Origin: Maribacter orientalis
Lineage (GTDB): Bacteria; Bacteroidota; Bacteroidia; Flavobacteriales; Flavobacteriaceae
Direction of reading: 5' to 3'
NCBI RefSeq assembly: GCF_900109345.1
Contig: NZ_FNZN01000001.1
Coordinates: 565,883-629,882, forward strand
DNA: 64,000 bases
In this document: one piece after another, positions 27,156-39,259 of the stretch
How positions within the stretch are numbered: the first letter of the stretch is position 1
Layout: every line of letters begins with the position of its first letter
Made by a program: the position numbers and the translations under genes
The notes under the pieces: model-generated
What the model was told of the DNA's origin: nothing
Databases searched by the model: none
What the model saw: only the letters and a program-made list of their open reading frames with translations

Positions 27156-28580
27156 TTAAGAAAATTTCTTGGTTAGGTCGTCGATATACTTACGAAACTG
27201 TTTATCAGTTTCTGCCAAATTATCGACTGTTTTACAAGCATGCAGAACTGTAGCGTGATCTCTTTTTCCAATTTGCGAACCTATACTGGCCAAAGATGCT
27301 TTGGTGAATTTTTTCGCAAAGAACATGGCTAATTGTCTTGCTTGAACAATGTGCCTTTTTCTAGTTTTGGACTGTAAAGTGGCAACATCCATTTCAAAAT
27401 AGTCAGAAACCACTTTTTGTATATAATCAATAGAGACTTCCCTTTTAGTGTTTTTTACGAACTTCTCAACAACCTGTTGTGCCAGCTCGATAGTTACTTC
27501 TCTTTTGTTTAGGGTAGACTGGGCGATCAAAGAAATGATAGCACCTTCTAATTCTCTAATATTAGTTTTAATATGTTTTGCAACGTACTCGATAATATCT
27601 TCAGGTATTTCAACACCGTCTCTATAAAGCTTGTTCTTTAAAATTGATATTCTTGTTTCGTAATCAGGACTTTGCAATTCTGCAGATAGTCCCCATTTAA
27701 AACGAGACAAAAGCCGTTGTTCAATATCCTGCATGTCTACAGGAGCTTTATCTGAAGTAAGTATTACTTGTTTTCCATTTTGATGTAAATGGTTGAAAAT
27801 ATGGAAGAAAACGTCTTGAGTACCAGATTTTCCAGATAAAAACTGTACATCATCAATAATAAGCACATCTATTAACTGATAGAAATGAATGAAATCATTT
27901 CTAGTGTTCTTCTTTACAGATTCAATATACTGTTGTGTAAATTTCTCTGCAGATATGTAAAGTACAGTTCGTTCAGGATATTTATCCTTTATCTCCACAC
28001 CAATGGCATGAGCTAAATGTGTTTTTCCTAAACCGACACCACCAAATACTAATAATGGATTAAATGAAGTTCCTCCAGGTTTGTTTGCGACCGCCATACC
28101 AGCAGAACGTGCCAAACGGTTTGAATCACCTTCTAAGAAATTATCAAAATTATAATTCGGATTTAGCTGTGACTCTATCTTTATATTCCTAATTCCTGGT
28201 ATAACAAACGGGTTTCTTAATTCAGGATTTTTAGATTTGATTGGCACATCCATTTCTTGAGCGGCCATAGCGCCTCTATTAGAGCTAGGGATTTTTTCTG
28301 TAAAAGGCTCTTTATTTCCGTAGGTGTTTTCCATACGAATGATGTAGACCAGTTTTGCAGTTTCTCCTAATTCCTTAGTTAAGGCAACTTTTAAAAGTTT
28401 TACATAGTGCTCTTCTAGCCATTCATAGAAAAATTTACTTGGAACTTGTATGCTTAAAGCGTTTTCAGATAATTTGACTGGCTTAATAGGTTCAAACCAG
28501 GTTTTGAATGCCTGCGGTTGGATATTATCCTTAATAAACACCAAACAGTTTTTCCAGACGGAATTTGCAGTAACACTCAT
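27156..28580 (-). CDS. dnaA: Chromosomal replication initiator protein DnaA
   Basis: 474 residues from ATG 28580 (TTG two codons upstream ignored). Domain I (SVTANSVWKNCLVFIK), a variable linker, the AAA+ domain with Walker A GGVGLGKTHLAHAIG and Walker B LIIDDVQFLSGK, and the C-terminal helix-turn-helix domain with RKRHIVQARQLAMFFAKK and the DnaA signature GKRDHATVLHACKTV. DnaA binds boxes at oriC and melts DNA. The upstream 195 bp show no good TTATCCACA box, so this locus is not obviously the origin. Confidence 0.98.
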   Translation of the reverse strand: MSVTANSVWKNCLVFIKDNIQPQAFKTWFEPIKPVKLSENALSIQVPSKFFYEWLEEHYVKLLKVALTKELGETAKLVYIIRMENTYGNKEPFTEKIPSSNRGAMAAQEMDVPIKSKNPELRNPFVIPGIRNIKIESQLNPNYNFDNFLEGDSNRLARSAGMAVANKPGGTSFNPLLVFGGVGLGKTHLAHAIGVEIKDKYPERTVLYISAEKFTQQYIESVKKNTRNDFIHFYQLIDVLIIDDVQFLSGKSGTQDVFFHIFNHLHQNGKQVILTSDKAPVDMQDIEQRLLSRFKWGLSAELQSPDYETRISILKNKLYRDGVEIPEDIIEYVAKHIKTNIRELEGAIISLIAQSTLNKREVTIELAQQVVEKFVKNTKREVSIDYIQKVVSDYFEMDVATLQSKTRKRHIVQARQLAMFFAKKFTKASLASIGSQIGKRDHATVLHACKTVDNLAETDKQFRKYIDDLTKKFS

Positions 28581-28781
28581 AATCAATTCTAAACTTTTAA
28601 TGGTTAGCGTTTAGCTAAATTTAATCGAAAAACTTCAATTAGGTCTCTTATTCAACTTGGGCAAATATGTGAACAAATTATTTAAAAAAAAAATCGATTA
28701 GCATTGAATTTACCCTTTTTTTTTCTCATGTTCGCTTGCCGAAAGGTCAGCTTTTAAATATATACTTTTTACTTTTAATAA

Positions 28782-29180
28782 ATGCGTACAAACGAAATTT
28801 CTTTTCGAATAAGATATAGTGAAACCGACCAAATGGGTGTAGTCTATCATGGTAATTATGCTCAATATCTAGAATTGGCAAGAGTCGAATGGCTAAGGTC
28901 GTTAGGAATTTCTTACAAAAGTATGGAGGAAGGTGGAATTATGCTTCCTGTAATAAGTTTATCAATCAATTATTTAAAGCCCGCTTTGTATGATGATTTA
29001 ATAACTGTCAAGGTAATATTAACCAAAAAGCCTGCGGTTCGAATTGAGTTTGATTATGAGATTACTAATGAATCAGGGGAATTATTAGCAACTGCAAATA
29101 CGGTTTTGGTCTTTATGGATATGAAAAGAAAAAGACCTACAAAATGTCCGAAAATTCTATTAGATAAATTAAACTATTAA
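28782..29180 (+). CDS. YbgC/FadM-type acyl-CoA thioesterase
   Basis: 132 residues with a single hot-dog fold. The catalytic Asp lies in RYSETDQMGVVYHGNYAQY and the central helix in LELARVEWLRSLG, with INYLKPALYDDLI and a terminal EFDYEITNESGELLATA strand. These enzymes hydrolyse short or medium acyl-CoA thioesters. Divergent from dnaA with 201 bp between them and convergent with the YigZ gene. Confidence 0.92.
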   Translation: MRTNEISFRIRYSETDQMGVVYHGNYAQYLELARVEWLRSLGISYKSMEEGGIMLPVISLSINYLKPALYDDLITVKVILTKKPAVRIEFDYEITNESGELLATANTVLVFMDMKRKRPTKCPKILLDKLNY

Positions 29181-29200
29181 AATAATTGCATAATTTATCA

Positions 29201-29803
29201 TTATTCAATTAGTGTGATATCCAGTTTGTGATGCGCCTTTAAAAGTTTGAACATTTTCATGAATTCACTTTTCGGAATTGAAAGAATTATTTTGCATTTA
29301 AGATGTAATTCTTGTGAAATAACTTCAAGTTGATGTTTTTTAACCAAACGCATAACAATATCCATTTCTGAATATTCGAATGAAACACTTAAATGCTGTT
29401 GTAATACTTTTTTTATAATGGTGGCGTTTTCTAAAGCTAACTTCGCAGCTTCCTTATAAGCACTTATTAACCCACCAACACCTAATTTGGTTCCACCGAA
29501 AACTCGAACAACAGCAACTAGGGTATTGGTAACATCAAAAGATTGTAATTGACCATAAATGGGCATTCCGGCTGAATTATTTGGTTCTCCATCATCATTT
29601 GCACGGTACGATAAGCTTTCAATACCCATTTGCCAAGCGTAACAGACGTGGTTCGCTGTAGGATATTCTTTCTTTAAGCCTTCTATATATTCTTTTACTT
29701 CATCTTCATTGGTTACAGGAAAGCAATATCCATAAAACTTACTTTTTCGTTCCTTATATAATATAGGTTCCGATGGTTTTGAAATAGTTCGATACGTTCC
29801 CAT
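29201..29803 (-). CDS. YigZ/IMPACT family protein
   Basis: 200 residues from ATG 29803; an upstream in-frame start at 29899 would overlap the EamA gene and is rejected. The N-domain contains ERKSKFYGYCFPV, ANHVCYAWQMG, SYRANDDGEPNNSAGMPI and VVRVFGGTKLGVGGLI, the conserved ribosomal-protein-S5-like fold of the family. The C-terminal domain has the alpha-beta YigZ addition. Its role is not known; related eukaryotic IMPACT regulates GCN2. It follows the EamA gene by 20 bp. Confidence 0.92.
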   Translation of the reverse strand: MGTYRTISKPSEPILYKERKSKFYGYCFPVTNEDEVKEYIEGLKKEYPTANHVCYAWQMGIESLSYRANDDGEPNNSAGMPIYGQLQSFDVTNTLVAVVRVFGGTKLGVGGLISAYKEAAKLALENATIIKKVLQQHLSVSFEYSEMDIVMRLVKKHQLEVISQELHLKCKIILSIPKSEFMKMFKLLKAHHKLDITLIE

Positions 29804-29823
29804 TTTAGATAGTTTGTCAAGTT

Positions 29824-30705
29824 TTAAAGAAAATTCATTAATTGTTGACCAAATGCAACAAAAACAATACTCAATACAGCCATGCCAATACCAAACCAAT
29901 TTTTAACCGTAAGCTGTTCTTTAAATAGGAGAATGCCTAGTAAAGTTGAAAACATAACTATAGCAACGTTATTAATGGTGAATACAGAAGCGCTGTTCCA
30001 AGTAGGGTTCTGTAACGCTTTTAATAAAAAGTAAATAGAAAAATAGTTGGGAACACCTAAACAGATACCTCCAATAACATTTTTTAAATTGACCTTAAAA
30101 GGTTGGTTTATTGATTTAAAGCCTATAAATAAAACACCAAAGATTCCGGCAGAAGCAAAAACACAAGCAGAGAATAAGGCATATTCTTTTTCTGGCATAT
30201 GTACTTCTTGAAAATACTTAATACTGGTGTCTATAATTCCAGAACCTAAAAAAACCAATACCGGCAATACGAAGGCCCATTTCTCAACTTTTATTTTATG
30301 CTCTTTTAACGATGTAAGATACACAGCAAAAAGAGCCAAGATTATGCCTATAATTTCTAAAATACCAAGTGCCTCCTTATAAAAGAAAACTCCGAAGAGT
30401 ACAGGTATAGTGAGAGACATTTTGGTTGCTACCGATGCTACAGATACTCCGAGCTTTTGAGAGGTTGCTGCCATTAGATTAAAAATCAGAATAAACAATA
30501 AACCTAGGGCAATACTACCCCAAAACCAGCTCTTCTGGGGTATTACTGTAAAATTAAAGGGTTCTTTGTTATATAAAAGTCCAACCGAACATGCGATAAA
30601 ATAGTTCAGAATAATTGCGTAAATAGTTTGAACTTGGCATTTAGCAAACAGTTTGAAAATCACAAAGATTAGGCTAGAAAACAGTATGCTAAGAACTAAA
30701 TACAT
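29824..30705 (-). CDS. EamA/DMT-superfamily transporter
   Basis: 293 residues from ATG 30705 (a GTG codon directly before it is also possible, adjacent to the previous stop). Ten hydrophobic helices in two similar halves, each beginning with a short loop, typical of drug/metabolite transporters. The second half contains LLKALQNPTWNSASVFTINN and LGILLFKEQLTVKNWFGIGM, matching the EamA repeat. Substrate unknown. It lies in a minus-strand cluster ribD, HAD, EamA, YigZ. Confidence 0.88.
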   Translation of the reverse strand: MYLVLSILFSSLIFVIFKLFAKCQVQTIYAIILNYFIACSVGLLYNKEPFNFTVIPQKSWFWGSIALGLLFILIFNLMAATSQKLGVSVASVATKMSLTIPVLFGVFFYKEALGILEIIGIILALFAVYLTSLKEHKIKVEKWAFVLPVLVFLGSGIIDTSIKYFQEVHMPEKEYALFSACVFASAGIFGVLFIGFKSINQPFKVNLKNVIGGICLGVPNYFSIYFLLKALQNPTWNSASVFTINNVAIVMFSTLLGILLFKEQLTVKNWFGIGMAVLSIVFVAFGQQLMNFL

Positions 30706-30708
30706 CAC

Positions 30709-31311
30709 CTATAAATGGTTTAAGGTTTCAATAACATCTTCCTTGCCAACTAGTAAATTCCAACATAGTATGCCTAATTCTGAAGCACTTACGGTATTTT
30801 CTTTAGTGTCATCAATGAATAAGGTTTCGTTTGCTATGAGTTTATTTTCAAGAAGAACAAACTCATAAATATTTGAATTTGGTTTACGCATCTTCATTTC
30901 TTGCGATAGATAAAATTGTTCAAAGCAATTTTTAAATCTTTTAAAACGTTCTAAGCCCATCGATATTTTAACTTTCTCTATGTGAAGGTCATTGGTATTA
31001 CTCAGTAAAAACAATCGATACTTGTTTTCCTTTTTAAGTTGTTCAATGAAGGTTAGCCGTTCTTCTGGGAAATCTAAAATAATGGAGTTCCAAGCAGTTA
31101 TAATTTGTTCTCTACTTGCATCACTGAAAATGGATTGTAAAACATTGATAAAATCAACAGACTTCATCAACCCCATTTCATAATTTTTAAAGATAGTGTC
31201 AAGTTCTGGCGTCATTTGTGTGAGTCCAAATTTTGACATTTCAATTAATGGTGCTTGCTTATCTAGGTTGATGAAAATATCACCAAAATCAAATATGATA
31301 TTTTTAATCAT
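30709..31311 (-). CDS. HAD-superfamily hydrolase (YihX-like)
   Basis: 200 residues. The first motif is FDFGDIF at residues 7-13: the nucleophile Asp8 is present, but the second Asp of the usual DxD is Gly, as in the YihX/FDLGN subgroup. Motif II is LLSNTND near residue 103, the Lys is in RKPNSNIYEFV and motif III is LFIDDTKENTVSA. Probably a small-molecule phosphatase. Its start overlaps the ribD stop by 4 bp, and EamA begins 3 bp after its stop, suggesting one operon. Confidence 0.88.
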   Translation of the reverse strand: MIKNIIFDFGDIFINLDKQAPLIEMSKFGLTQMTPELDTIFKNYEMGLMKSVDFINVLQSIFSDASREQIITAWNSIILDFPEERLTFIEQLKKENKYRLFLLSNTNDLHIEKVKISMGLERFKRFKNCFEQFYLSQEMKMRKPNSNIYEFVLLENKLIANETLFIDDTKENTVSASELGILCWNLLVGKEDVIETLNHL

Positions 31312-32411
31312 GGTGTTAATATGGTTAGTTGGTCAGTTGAAATTTGTACCTGTTCTTTAATAACTCCTTTTATTTTAGGTGCTTTAATACCTTTTTTAAA
31401 TATTGCTGCTCCTTTAAAAATTCGAGCTTCATCCCATAAATTACTTTCAATAAAGCTTTCTATGGTTTTACGCCCACCTTCGATTATTACACTTTGTATC
31501 TGTTCTTCGTTAAGCAATGAACATAATTGTTGGGGTAATGATGTTTCAAAATTTAGAACCTTGTAGGTAATATTATCTAGATATTGGCCAGCATCTTCAA
31601 CTTCGGTACAGATAATTGTTTTTTGTTTTCCATCAAAAACATGAAACTCATTAGGTATTTTTAAGGTTCTATCTATAATAATTCGTGTGGGAGGTTTTCC
31701 TGTCCAATCTCTTAAGTTTAATTGAGGATTGTCGGCCAGCACAGTGTTCGTTCCAACCAAAATACCAGGTTCTTCGCTACGCCATTTATGCACTAATTGT
31801 CTAGACCTAGTATTGGTAATCCAATAAGGCTTTTTCTTTTCACCTCTAAGTGTGGGTTCGGGTGCTATAAATCCATCGGTTGTCTCTGCCCATTTTAAAA
31901 TAATATAAGGGCGTTTTTTGGTGTAAAAAGTAAGGAATCGTTTGTGGTGTTCTTCACATTCTCTTTTAAGAATACCTACTTGAACGTTACAACCAGCTTG
32001 TTCTAGTTTTTTTATACCATTACCTGCAACTTTTTCATGTGGGTCTTTTAATCCTATTACAACCTTAGGTATGCCCATTTTTACAATTAAATCAGCACAT
32101 GGTGGAGTTTTTCCAAAATGGGAGCAAGGCTCTAGGGTAACATATAGGGTTGCTGATTTTAACAATGTAATGTCCTTTACCGAATTAATGGCATTCACCT
32201 CAGCATGAGCGCCACCATAGGCACTAGTGTAGCCTTCTCCTATTATTTGGTCGTTATATACTATAACGGCACCCACCATCGGGTTAGGAGCTGTAGTTCC
32301 TAGTCCGTTTTTTGCAATTTGAATGCAACGCAGCATATATTTTTCATCCGTTGAAAAGGAATCTAATTTTATAGCTGCGGTTTTATGGGAATCAAGATTA
32401 TTATTGGACAT
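31308..32411 (-). CDS. ribD: Bifunctional riboflavin deaminase-reductase
   Basis: 367 residues from ATG 32411. RibD performs the deamination and reduction steps of riboflavin biosynthesis. The deaminase domain holds the zinc ligands His69 and Glu71 (GGAHAEVNA) and Cys96/Cys105 (LEPCSHFGKTPPCADL). The reductase domain starts near residue 155 with RPYIILKWAETTDGF and includes ITNTRSRQLVHKWR and a C-terminal IIEGG. An N-terminal extension of about 20 residues precedes the usual start. It overlaps the HAD gene by 4 bp and is divergent from a GNAT gene. Confidence 0.95.
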   Translation of the reverse strand: MSNNNLDSHKTAAIKLDSFSTDEKYMLRCIQIAKNGLGTTAPNPMVGAVIVYNDQIIGEGYTSAYGGAHAEVNAINSVKDITLLKSATLYVTLEPCSHFGKTPPCADLIVKMGIPKVVIGLKDPHEKVAGNGIKKLEQAGCNVQVGILKRECEEHHKRFLTFYTKKRPYIILKWAETTDGFIAPEPTLRGEKKKPYWITNTRSRQLVHKWRSEEPGILVGTNTVLADNPQLNLRDWTGKPPTRIIIDRTLKIPNEFHVFDGKQKTIICTEVEDAGQYLDNITYKVLNFETSLPQQLCSLLNEEQIQSVIIEGGRKTIESFIESNLWDEARIFKGAAIFKKGIKAPKIKGVIKEQVQISTDQLTILTP

Positions 32412-32488
32412 CAAACTTTACCTTTATACGCATATCACGTATCTTCACACCTCAAAAATAGCACTTTAAAACCTATTGCATTATTGAT

Positions 32489-32974
32489 ATGGAAAATGTA
32501 GTAATTCGTGAAATTAGAAAGGAAGATAATCCTCAAGTGGCATCAGTCATAAGAAAGGTGTTGGTAGATTTAGGAGTGCCGAAAGTGGGTACTGCCTATG
32601 CCGATACTGCCTTAGATCAAATGTTTGAACACTACGATAAGCCAAAGGCTGCGTACTTTGTTGTCGAAGAAAATGGAGTTATATTAGGCTGTGCAGGGAT
32701 TGCTCAATTAGATAACTATGAGGGCAATATTTGTGAACTACAGAAAATGTATTTCCTTGAAGCTGCTAGAGGTAAAGGTATAGGGAACAAAATGATAAAC
32801 ACCTGTTTAGAACGTGCCAAAGAATACGGCTTCGAAGGATGTTACTTAGAAACGATGCCCTATATGGAAGCTGCGCAAAAACTGTATAAGAGAATGGGCT
32901 TCGAATATATAGATGCACCAATGGGTGATACAGGTCATTATTCTTGTCCGGTTTGGATGCTTAAAACATTATAA
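32489..32974 (+). CDS. GNAT family N-acetyltransferase
   Basis: 161 residues. VIREIRKEDNPQVASVIRKVL at the N terminus, GCAGIAQLDNYEGNICELQK, acyl-CoA loop ARGKGIGNKM and a C-terminal AAQKLYKRMGFEYID are typical. The closing DTGHYSCPVWMLKTL is of the sort seen in amino-acid and peptide acetylators. Substrate unknown. It opens the forward operon with prmC, whose GTG start follows its stop by two bases. Confidence 0.87.
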   Translation: MENVVIREIRKEDNPQVASVIRKVLVDLGVPKVGTAYADTALDQMFEHYDKPKAAYFVVEENGVILGCAGIAQLDNYEGNICELQKMYFLEAARGKGIGNKMINTCLERAKEYGFEGCYLETMPYMEAAQKLYKRMGFEYIDAPMGDTGHYSCPVWMLKTL

Positions 32975-32976
32975 CT

Positions 32977-33821
32977 GTGCTTTTAAGGGAAATTAAAAAT
33001 ATATTTCATTCAGAATTAGATGTACTTTATGGAAAGGAAGAAGTCTCAAGTTTTTTCTACCTATTAATTGAACACTATTTTGATTTAGAGCGCTTCGTAT
33101 TAGCAATTCAACCAGAACTAGGTATAGATAAAAAACAAGAAACTATCATTTTTAATGCATTATCTGAATTAAAGCTAGAACATCCTATTCAACATATTAT
33201 TGGGTCAAGTCATTTTATGGATATGGATTTTAAGGTTAATTCATACGTATTAATTCCGAGGCCTGAAACCGAAGAATTGGTGCGTTGGATTTTAGAAGAC
33301 AAGGAGAAAACTGAACGGGCATTGTCCATTTTAGATATGGGCACAGGTAGCGGATGTATACCTATTTCTCTTTCAAAATACTTACCTAATTCAAATGTAT
33401 TCGCATTAGATGTTTCTTTAGATGCAATTGAGGTTGCTCAGGAGAATAACATAACCCATAGAACAAAGGTTGAATTTTTTCAAGCGGATATACTTAATCT
33501 AAATCTTAAATATACTTATGATATAATTGTATCGAACCCGCCTTATGTAAGAGAATTAGAAAAGGCTGATATGCAAAAGAATGTCATTGACCATGAACCA
33601 GGTATTGCATTATTTGTGCCCGATGAAGATCCTTTAAAGTTTTATAGGGCAATTGTTAATTTCGCAGCTAAACATTTAAATGATAAAGGCAGTTTATATT
33701 TAGAAATCAATCAATACTTAGGTAAAGAAATGAAAGAGCTTCTTAAAAAGTATGAATTTCACACTATTGAATTGAAACAAGATATGTACGGTAATGACCG
33801 AATGCTTAAAGGAATAATAAG

Positions 33822-33825
<4 letters not shown>
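32977..33825 (+). CDS. prmC: Peptide chain release factor N5-glutamine methyltransferase
   Basis: 282 residues, GTG start. PrmC methylates the GGQ glutamine of release factors. The N-terminal helical domain (residues 1-80) recognises the substrate; SAM is bound by LDMGTGSGCIPI near 119, and the catalytic NPPY is at 187-190 in IVSNPPYVRE. YVLIPRPETEELV is the family signature. Complete. It overlaps the LOG gene by 4 bp. Confidence 0.95.
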
Positions 33826-36400
<2,575 letters not shown>

Positions 36401-36406
36401 ATTATT

Positions 36407-37645
36407 ATGGATGTTTTTACGATTATTTCAGTATTAGTATTTCTATCCGCCATTTTCGGTTATTTAAATGCTCGGTTTTTAAAACTTCCAAATAGTATTG
36501 GGCTTATGCTCATCACTATTGTATTTACATTGGTAATCTTTGGTATAGGTTATGTTGACGATACCCTTATAAATGCTGAGCGCTATATTATTGACCAAAT
36601 AGATTTTAAATCTGTTTTGCTCGATATAATGTTGAGTTTTTTACTATTTGCAGGGGCGCTTCATACCAATTTTGAGCAATTAAAAGTGCAGCGTTGGCCT
36701 ATTATGGTATTTTCTACCCTTGGTGTCTTGGTTTCCACTTTTTTGGTAGGTACCAGCATGTATTATTTATTGCAGCTAATGGGAATGGAAATCTCTTTTA
36801 TTTACTGTCTTCTTTTTGGTTCACTAATATCACCCACAGACCCCATAGCGGTTTTGGGGATACTGAAAAAAGCTGGAGCTCCAAAACAGTTAGAAACTAA
36901 GATTGTAGGCGAATCGCTATTTAATGATGGAGTAGGGGTTGTCATATTCTTGACTATTTTTCAACTGGCTTCTGCTGGTGAAGCAACTGTGGAGCCTTTA
37001 GAAATTCTAGAACTTTTTGGAGTTGAGGTCATAGGCGGATTAGCACTTGGGTTGGCATTAGGCTGGGGTACTTATAAATTAATGAAGTCCATTGATGATT
37101 ATGACATCGAGGTAATTATTACATTGGCAACTGTTATGGTAGGTACTTTAATTGCACAGAAATTTCACTTATCAGCCCCATTGGCAATGGTGGCTGCAGG
37201 TTTGGTCGTTGGTAATGATACGGTTCGAAATTCTGCAATGTCCGAAACTACCGAAACCTATGTTGATAAATTTTGGGAGTTGTTAGATATTTTACTGAAT
37301 ACTTTATTATTTGTACTTATAGGGATGGAAATGCTGGTACTCTCATTTAAGACGGAATATGTAATTGCCGGATTATTGGCTATTCCATTAGTTTTGATAT
37401 GTCGATACCTGTCTTTGTTGCTTCCTATCAAATTCTTTGAGAAGAAACTTGATTTCGTACCAAGAACTAATTTGATAATGACCTGGGGCGGATTGCGTGG
37501 GGGTATCTCAATTGCCTTGGCATTAGGATTGTCAGATGATATGTTTAGAGATGTATTTTTGGTAATCACCTATATCGTGGTCGTATTCTCGATAATAGGA
37601 CAAGGTTTAACTGTTGAGAAATTAATTAAACGTGTAGTTCAATGA
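36407..37645 (+). CDS. Na+/H+ antiporter, CPA1 family (NhaP-like)
   Basis: 412 residues with about 12 membrane segments. Cation-exchange family marks: DTLINAERYIIDQI, FAGALHTNFEQLK, SLISPTDPIAVLGILKKAG containing the conserved TDP, GESLFNDGVGVV with the essential Asp, and MTWGGLRGGISIALAL near residue 365. It probably exchanges Na+ for H+ at the inner membrane. Six bases after ligA and overlapping the next small gene by 4 bp. Confidence 0.93.
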   Translation: MDVFTIISVLVFLSAIFGYLNARFLKLPNSIGLMLITIVFTLVIFGIGYVDDTLINAERYIIDQIDFKSVLLDIMLSFLLFAGALHTNFEQLKVQRWPIMVFSTLGVLVSTFLVGTSMYYLLQLMGMEISFIYCLLFGSLISPTDPIAVLGILKKAGAPKQLETKIVGESLFNDGVGVVIFLTIFQLASAGEATVEPLEILELFGVEVIGGLALGLALGWGTYKLMKSIDDYDIEVIITLATVMVGTLIAQKFHLSAPLAMVAAGLVVGNDTVRNSAMSETTETYVDKFWELLDILLNTLLFVLIGMEMLVLSFKTEYVIAGLLAIPLVLICRYLSLLLPIKFFEKKLDFVPRTNLIMTWGGLRGGISIALALGLSDDMFRDVFLVITYIVVVFSIIGQGLTVEKLIKRVVQ

Positions 37646-37944
37646 TGCCTAAATCCTATACAGAATTTGAAAATACTTTAATGTTGAACGAGCCCCCAAA
37701 TCAATGGCCTAATGCCTTAAAATCTATGTGGCATGATGCGAAGGGAGATTGGGAATCTTCGCACAATATTGCCCAAGATATGCATAGTGAACTGGGTAGT
37801 TGGTTACATGCGTATTTACACCGAAAAGAAGGTGACCACTTTAATGCGGGCTATTGGTACCGGTTGGCAGATAAGTCTTTTTCGAATAAAACTTTAGAGG
37901 AAGAATTAGAGGAGATCGTAACTTATATAATAGAATCTGCTTAG
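37642..37944 (+). CDS. Small conserved cytoplasmic protein of unknown function
   Basis: 100 residues, hydrophilic and tryptophan-rich. WPNALKSMWHDAKGDWESSHNIAQ and WLHAYLHRKEGDHFNAGYWYR form a helical repeat-like pair recognisable in many bacteria as a hypothetical family of about 90-100 residues. No enzyme motif is seen. It overlaps the antiporter gene by 4 bp (ATGA), so it is probably translated with it. A second ATG three bases later could also be the start. It closes the forward operon. Confidence 0.75.
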   Translation: MMPKSYTEFENTLMLNEPPNQWPNALKSMWHDAKGDWESSHNIAQDMHSELGSWLHAYLHRKEGDHFNAGYWYRLADKSFSNKTLEEELEEIVTYIIESA

Positions 37945-37993
37945 AAAGACCTATTGGTTGCCATTGTTTTTTGCGACCATACCTACAAGTATT

Positions 37994-39259
37994 TTACTTC
38001 ATTTCAAAGATGGGAATACTCTCCTTAGAATTAGATATGAGTAAAGCATAATCTAAAAAATCAAACGTTGACATTCCTTTTACGGCATCACCATTCGACT
38101 TTTCATCTTTCATAATTACCTCAATTAAATCTGGTTCTTTTATTAGGTAAGGCGAATTCATTTTATTTAATCTAAAGAGAGTTCTATCAGATAGCTTCGC
38201 GTCTTTTAAGTTTTGAATACCTCTAAAATATTCCTTATCATAATCTCCTATTCCAAAACCTTCTTCAACCGTGTACCCGGCATAATTCCCTTGGTGGTCA
38301 TAAAGTTCGTCCCACACTACCTTACTATCTGTAAAATACCCTATGATAGATATAACCTTGTTCTTATCATAAATTTTGTTTTCAATTAATCGAGTAAAAA
38401 AATAGGGGTAGCCATCTTGTCCTTCTCTCGATTTTTCGATGTGTGAAAAGCCCATTCTTAAAAATTGAGGTTGGGCTTTAAAATTGTAGACAGAATCTAA
38501 AGAAAGGTAATTCTCATACATCACATTATCCCTATCTCTATATTCATTAGAAAAATCAAACGATATGTTTAAGTTGCTTATTATATGTTTGAAGTCAGTC
38601 TTTTTGATGATGTATTTTTCATAAAGACTTCTGTTGTTTTCATAGTCAGTTACAAAGCTCTTTAAAATTTTATAGGCGTAACTTAAATCGCCTAGGTCAT
38701 AACTGGTCGTATCAATACTAACCATTTTGCGTATTGCTTTAATAGCTTTAGGTTCACTTTTCGATTCTTTTACTGTTTCTAAAATGTGCTTTGACACATA
38801 CTTGTAATTGACCTGTATATCAATACCAACGACATTTATTTTCTCTTTTTTTGGAAGCTTATCATTTAGTTTTTTTAGATTTTTCCATTTTTCATAGACT
38901 TCAATCGTTCTTTCTTGTGGTACACGAATTCCATAAACGGTGACCAAATCTTTAAGTAAAATAGTGTCTCCTGTTTTTAAATATTGATTTAAGTAATGTG
39001 CGATACTATAATCTGTCTCTGGTAAATAGTATTTAATAGATTTGTTTTTGGTCAGAGAGGTTAGTAATTCAATTTCAACATCTTCAATTTTAGAACTTCC
39101 GTGGTAACCACCAAAACCTATAATTTTGAATTTTTTTTCAGGAAAATCAAATTTTGAAGAATTTAAATCGAATCGATTATTTTTTAAATATTCAAGTTTG
39201 TTTTGAGTGTAGCCGCTAAAACTAAAAAATGTAAATAATAGAATAAAGATATTTTTCAT
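37994..39259 (-). CDS. Exported erythromycin-esterase-like protein
   Basis: 421 residues. Signal peptide (FILLFTFFSFSGYTQ), then a domain with a pattern recalling the EreA/ChaN-type fold: IIGFGGYHGSSKIEDVEIEL near residue 47 (His53), YLPETDYSIAHYLNQYL near 78 (Glu81), VVGIDIQ near 145, RDRDNVMYENYLSL near 240 and GFSHIEK near 275. Ere enzymes use a conserved His/Glu pair to hydrolyse macrolide lactones. Here the motif spacing is similar but GEXTH is replaced by GGYHG, so an esterase function is inference only. Isolated, opposite in direction to the antiporter operon, and at the edge of the accessory block. Confidence 0.6.
   Translation of the reverse strand: MKNIFILLFTFFSFSGYTQNKLEYLKNNRFDLNSSKFDFPEKKFKIIGFGGYHGSSKIEDVEIELLTSLTKNKSIKYYLPETDYSIAHYLNQYLKTGDTILLKDLVTVYGIRVPQERTIEVYEKWKNLKKLNDKLPKKEKINVVGIDIQVNYKYVSKHILETVKESKSEPKAIKAIRKMVSIDTTSYDLGDLSYAYKILKSFVTDYENNRSLYEKYIIKKTDFKHIISNLNISFDFSNEYRDRDNVMYENYLSLDSVYNFKAQPQFLRMGFSHIEKSREGQDGYPYFFTRLIENKIYDKNKVISIIGYFTDSKVVWDELYDHQGNYAGYTVEEGFGIGDYDKEYFRGIQNLKDAKLSDRTLFRLNKMNSPYLIKEPDLIEVIMKDEKSNGDAVKGMSTFDFLDYALLISNSKESIPIFEMK

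Noticed and set aside
28581-28781. Replication origin next to dnaA
   Set aside because: No cluster of DnaA boxes; a single two-mismatch TTGTTCACA is not sufficient.
37258-37569. Open frame antisense to the Na+/H+ antiporter
   Set aside because: Its composition mirrors the membrane-protein codons; no start context and no recognisable domain.
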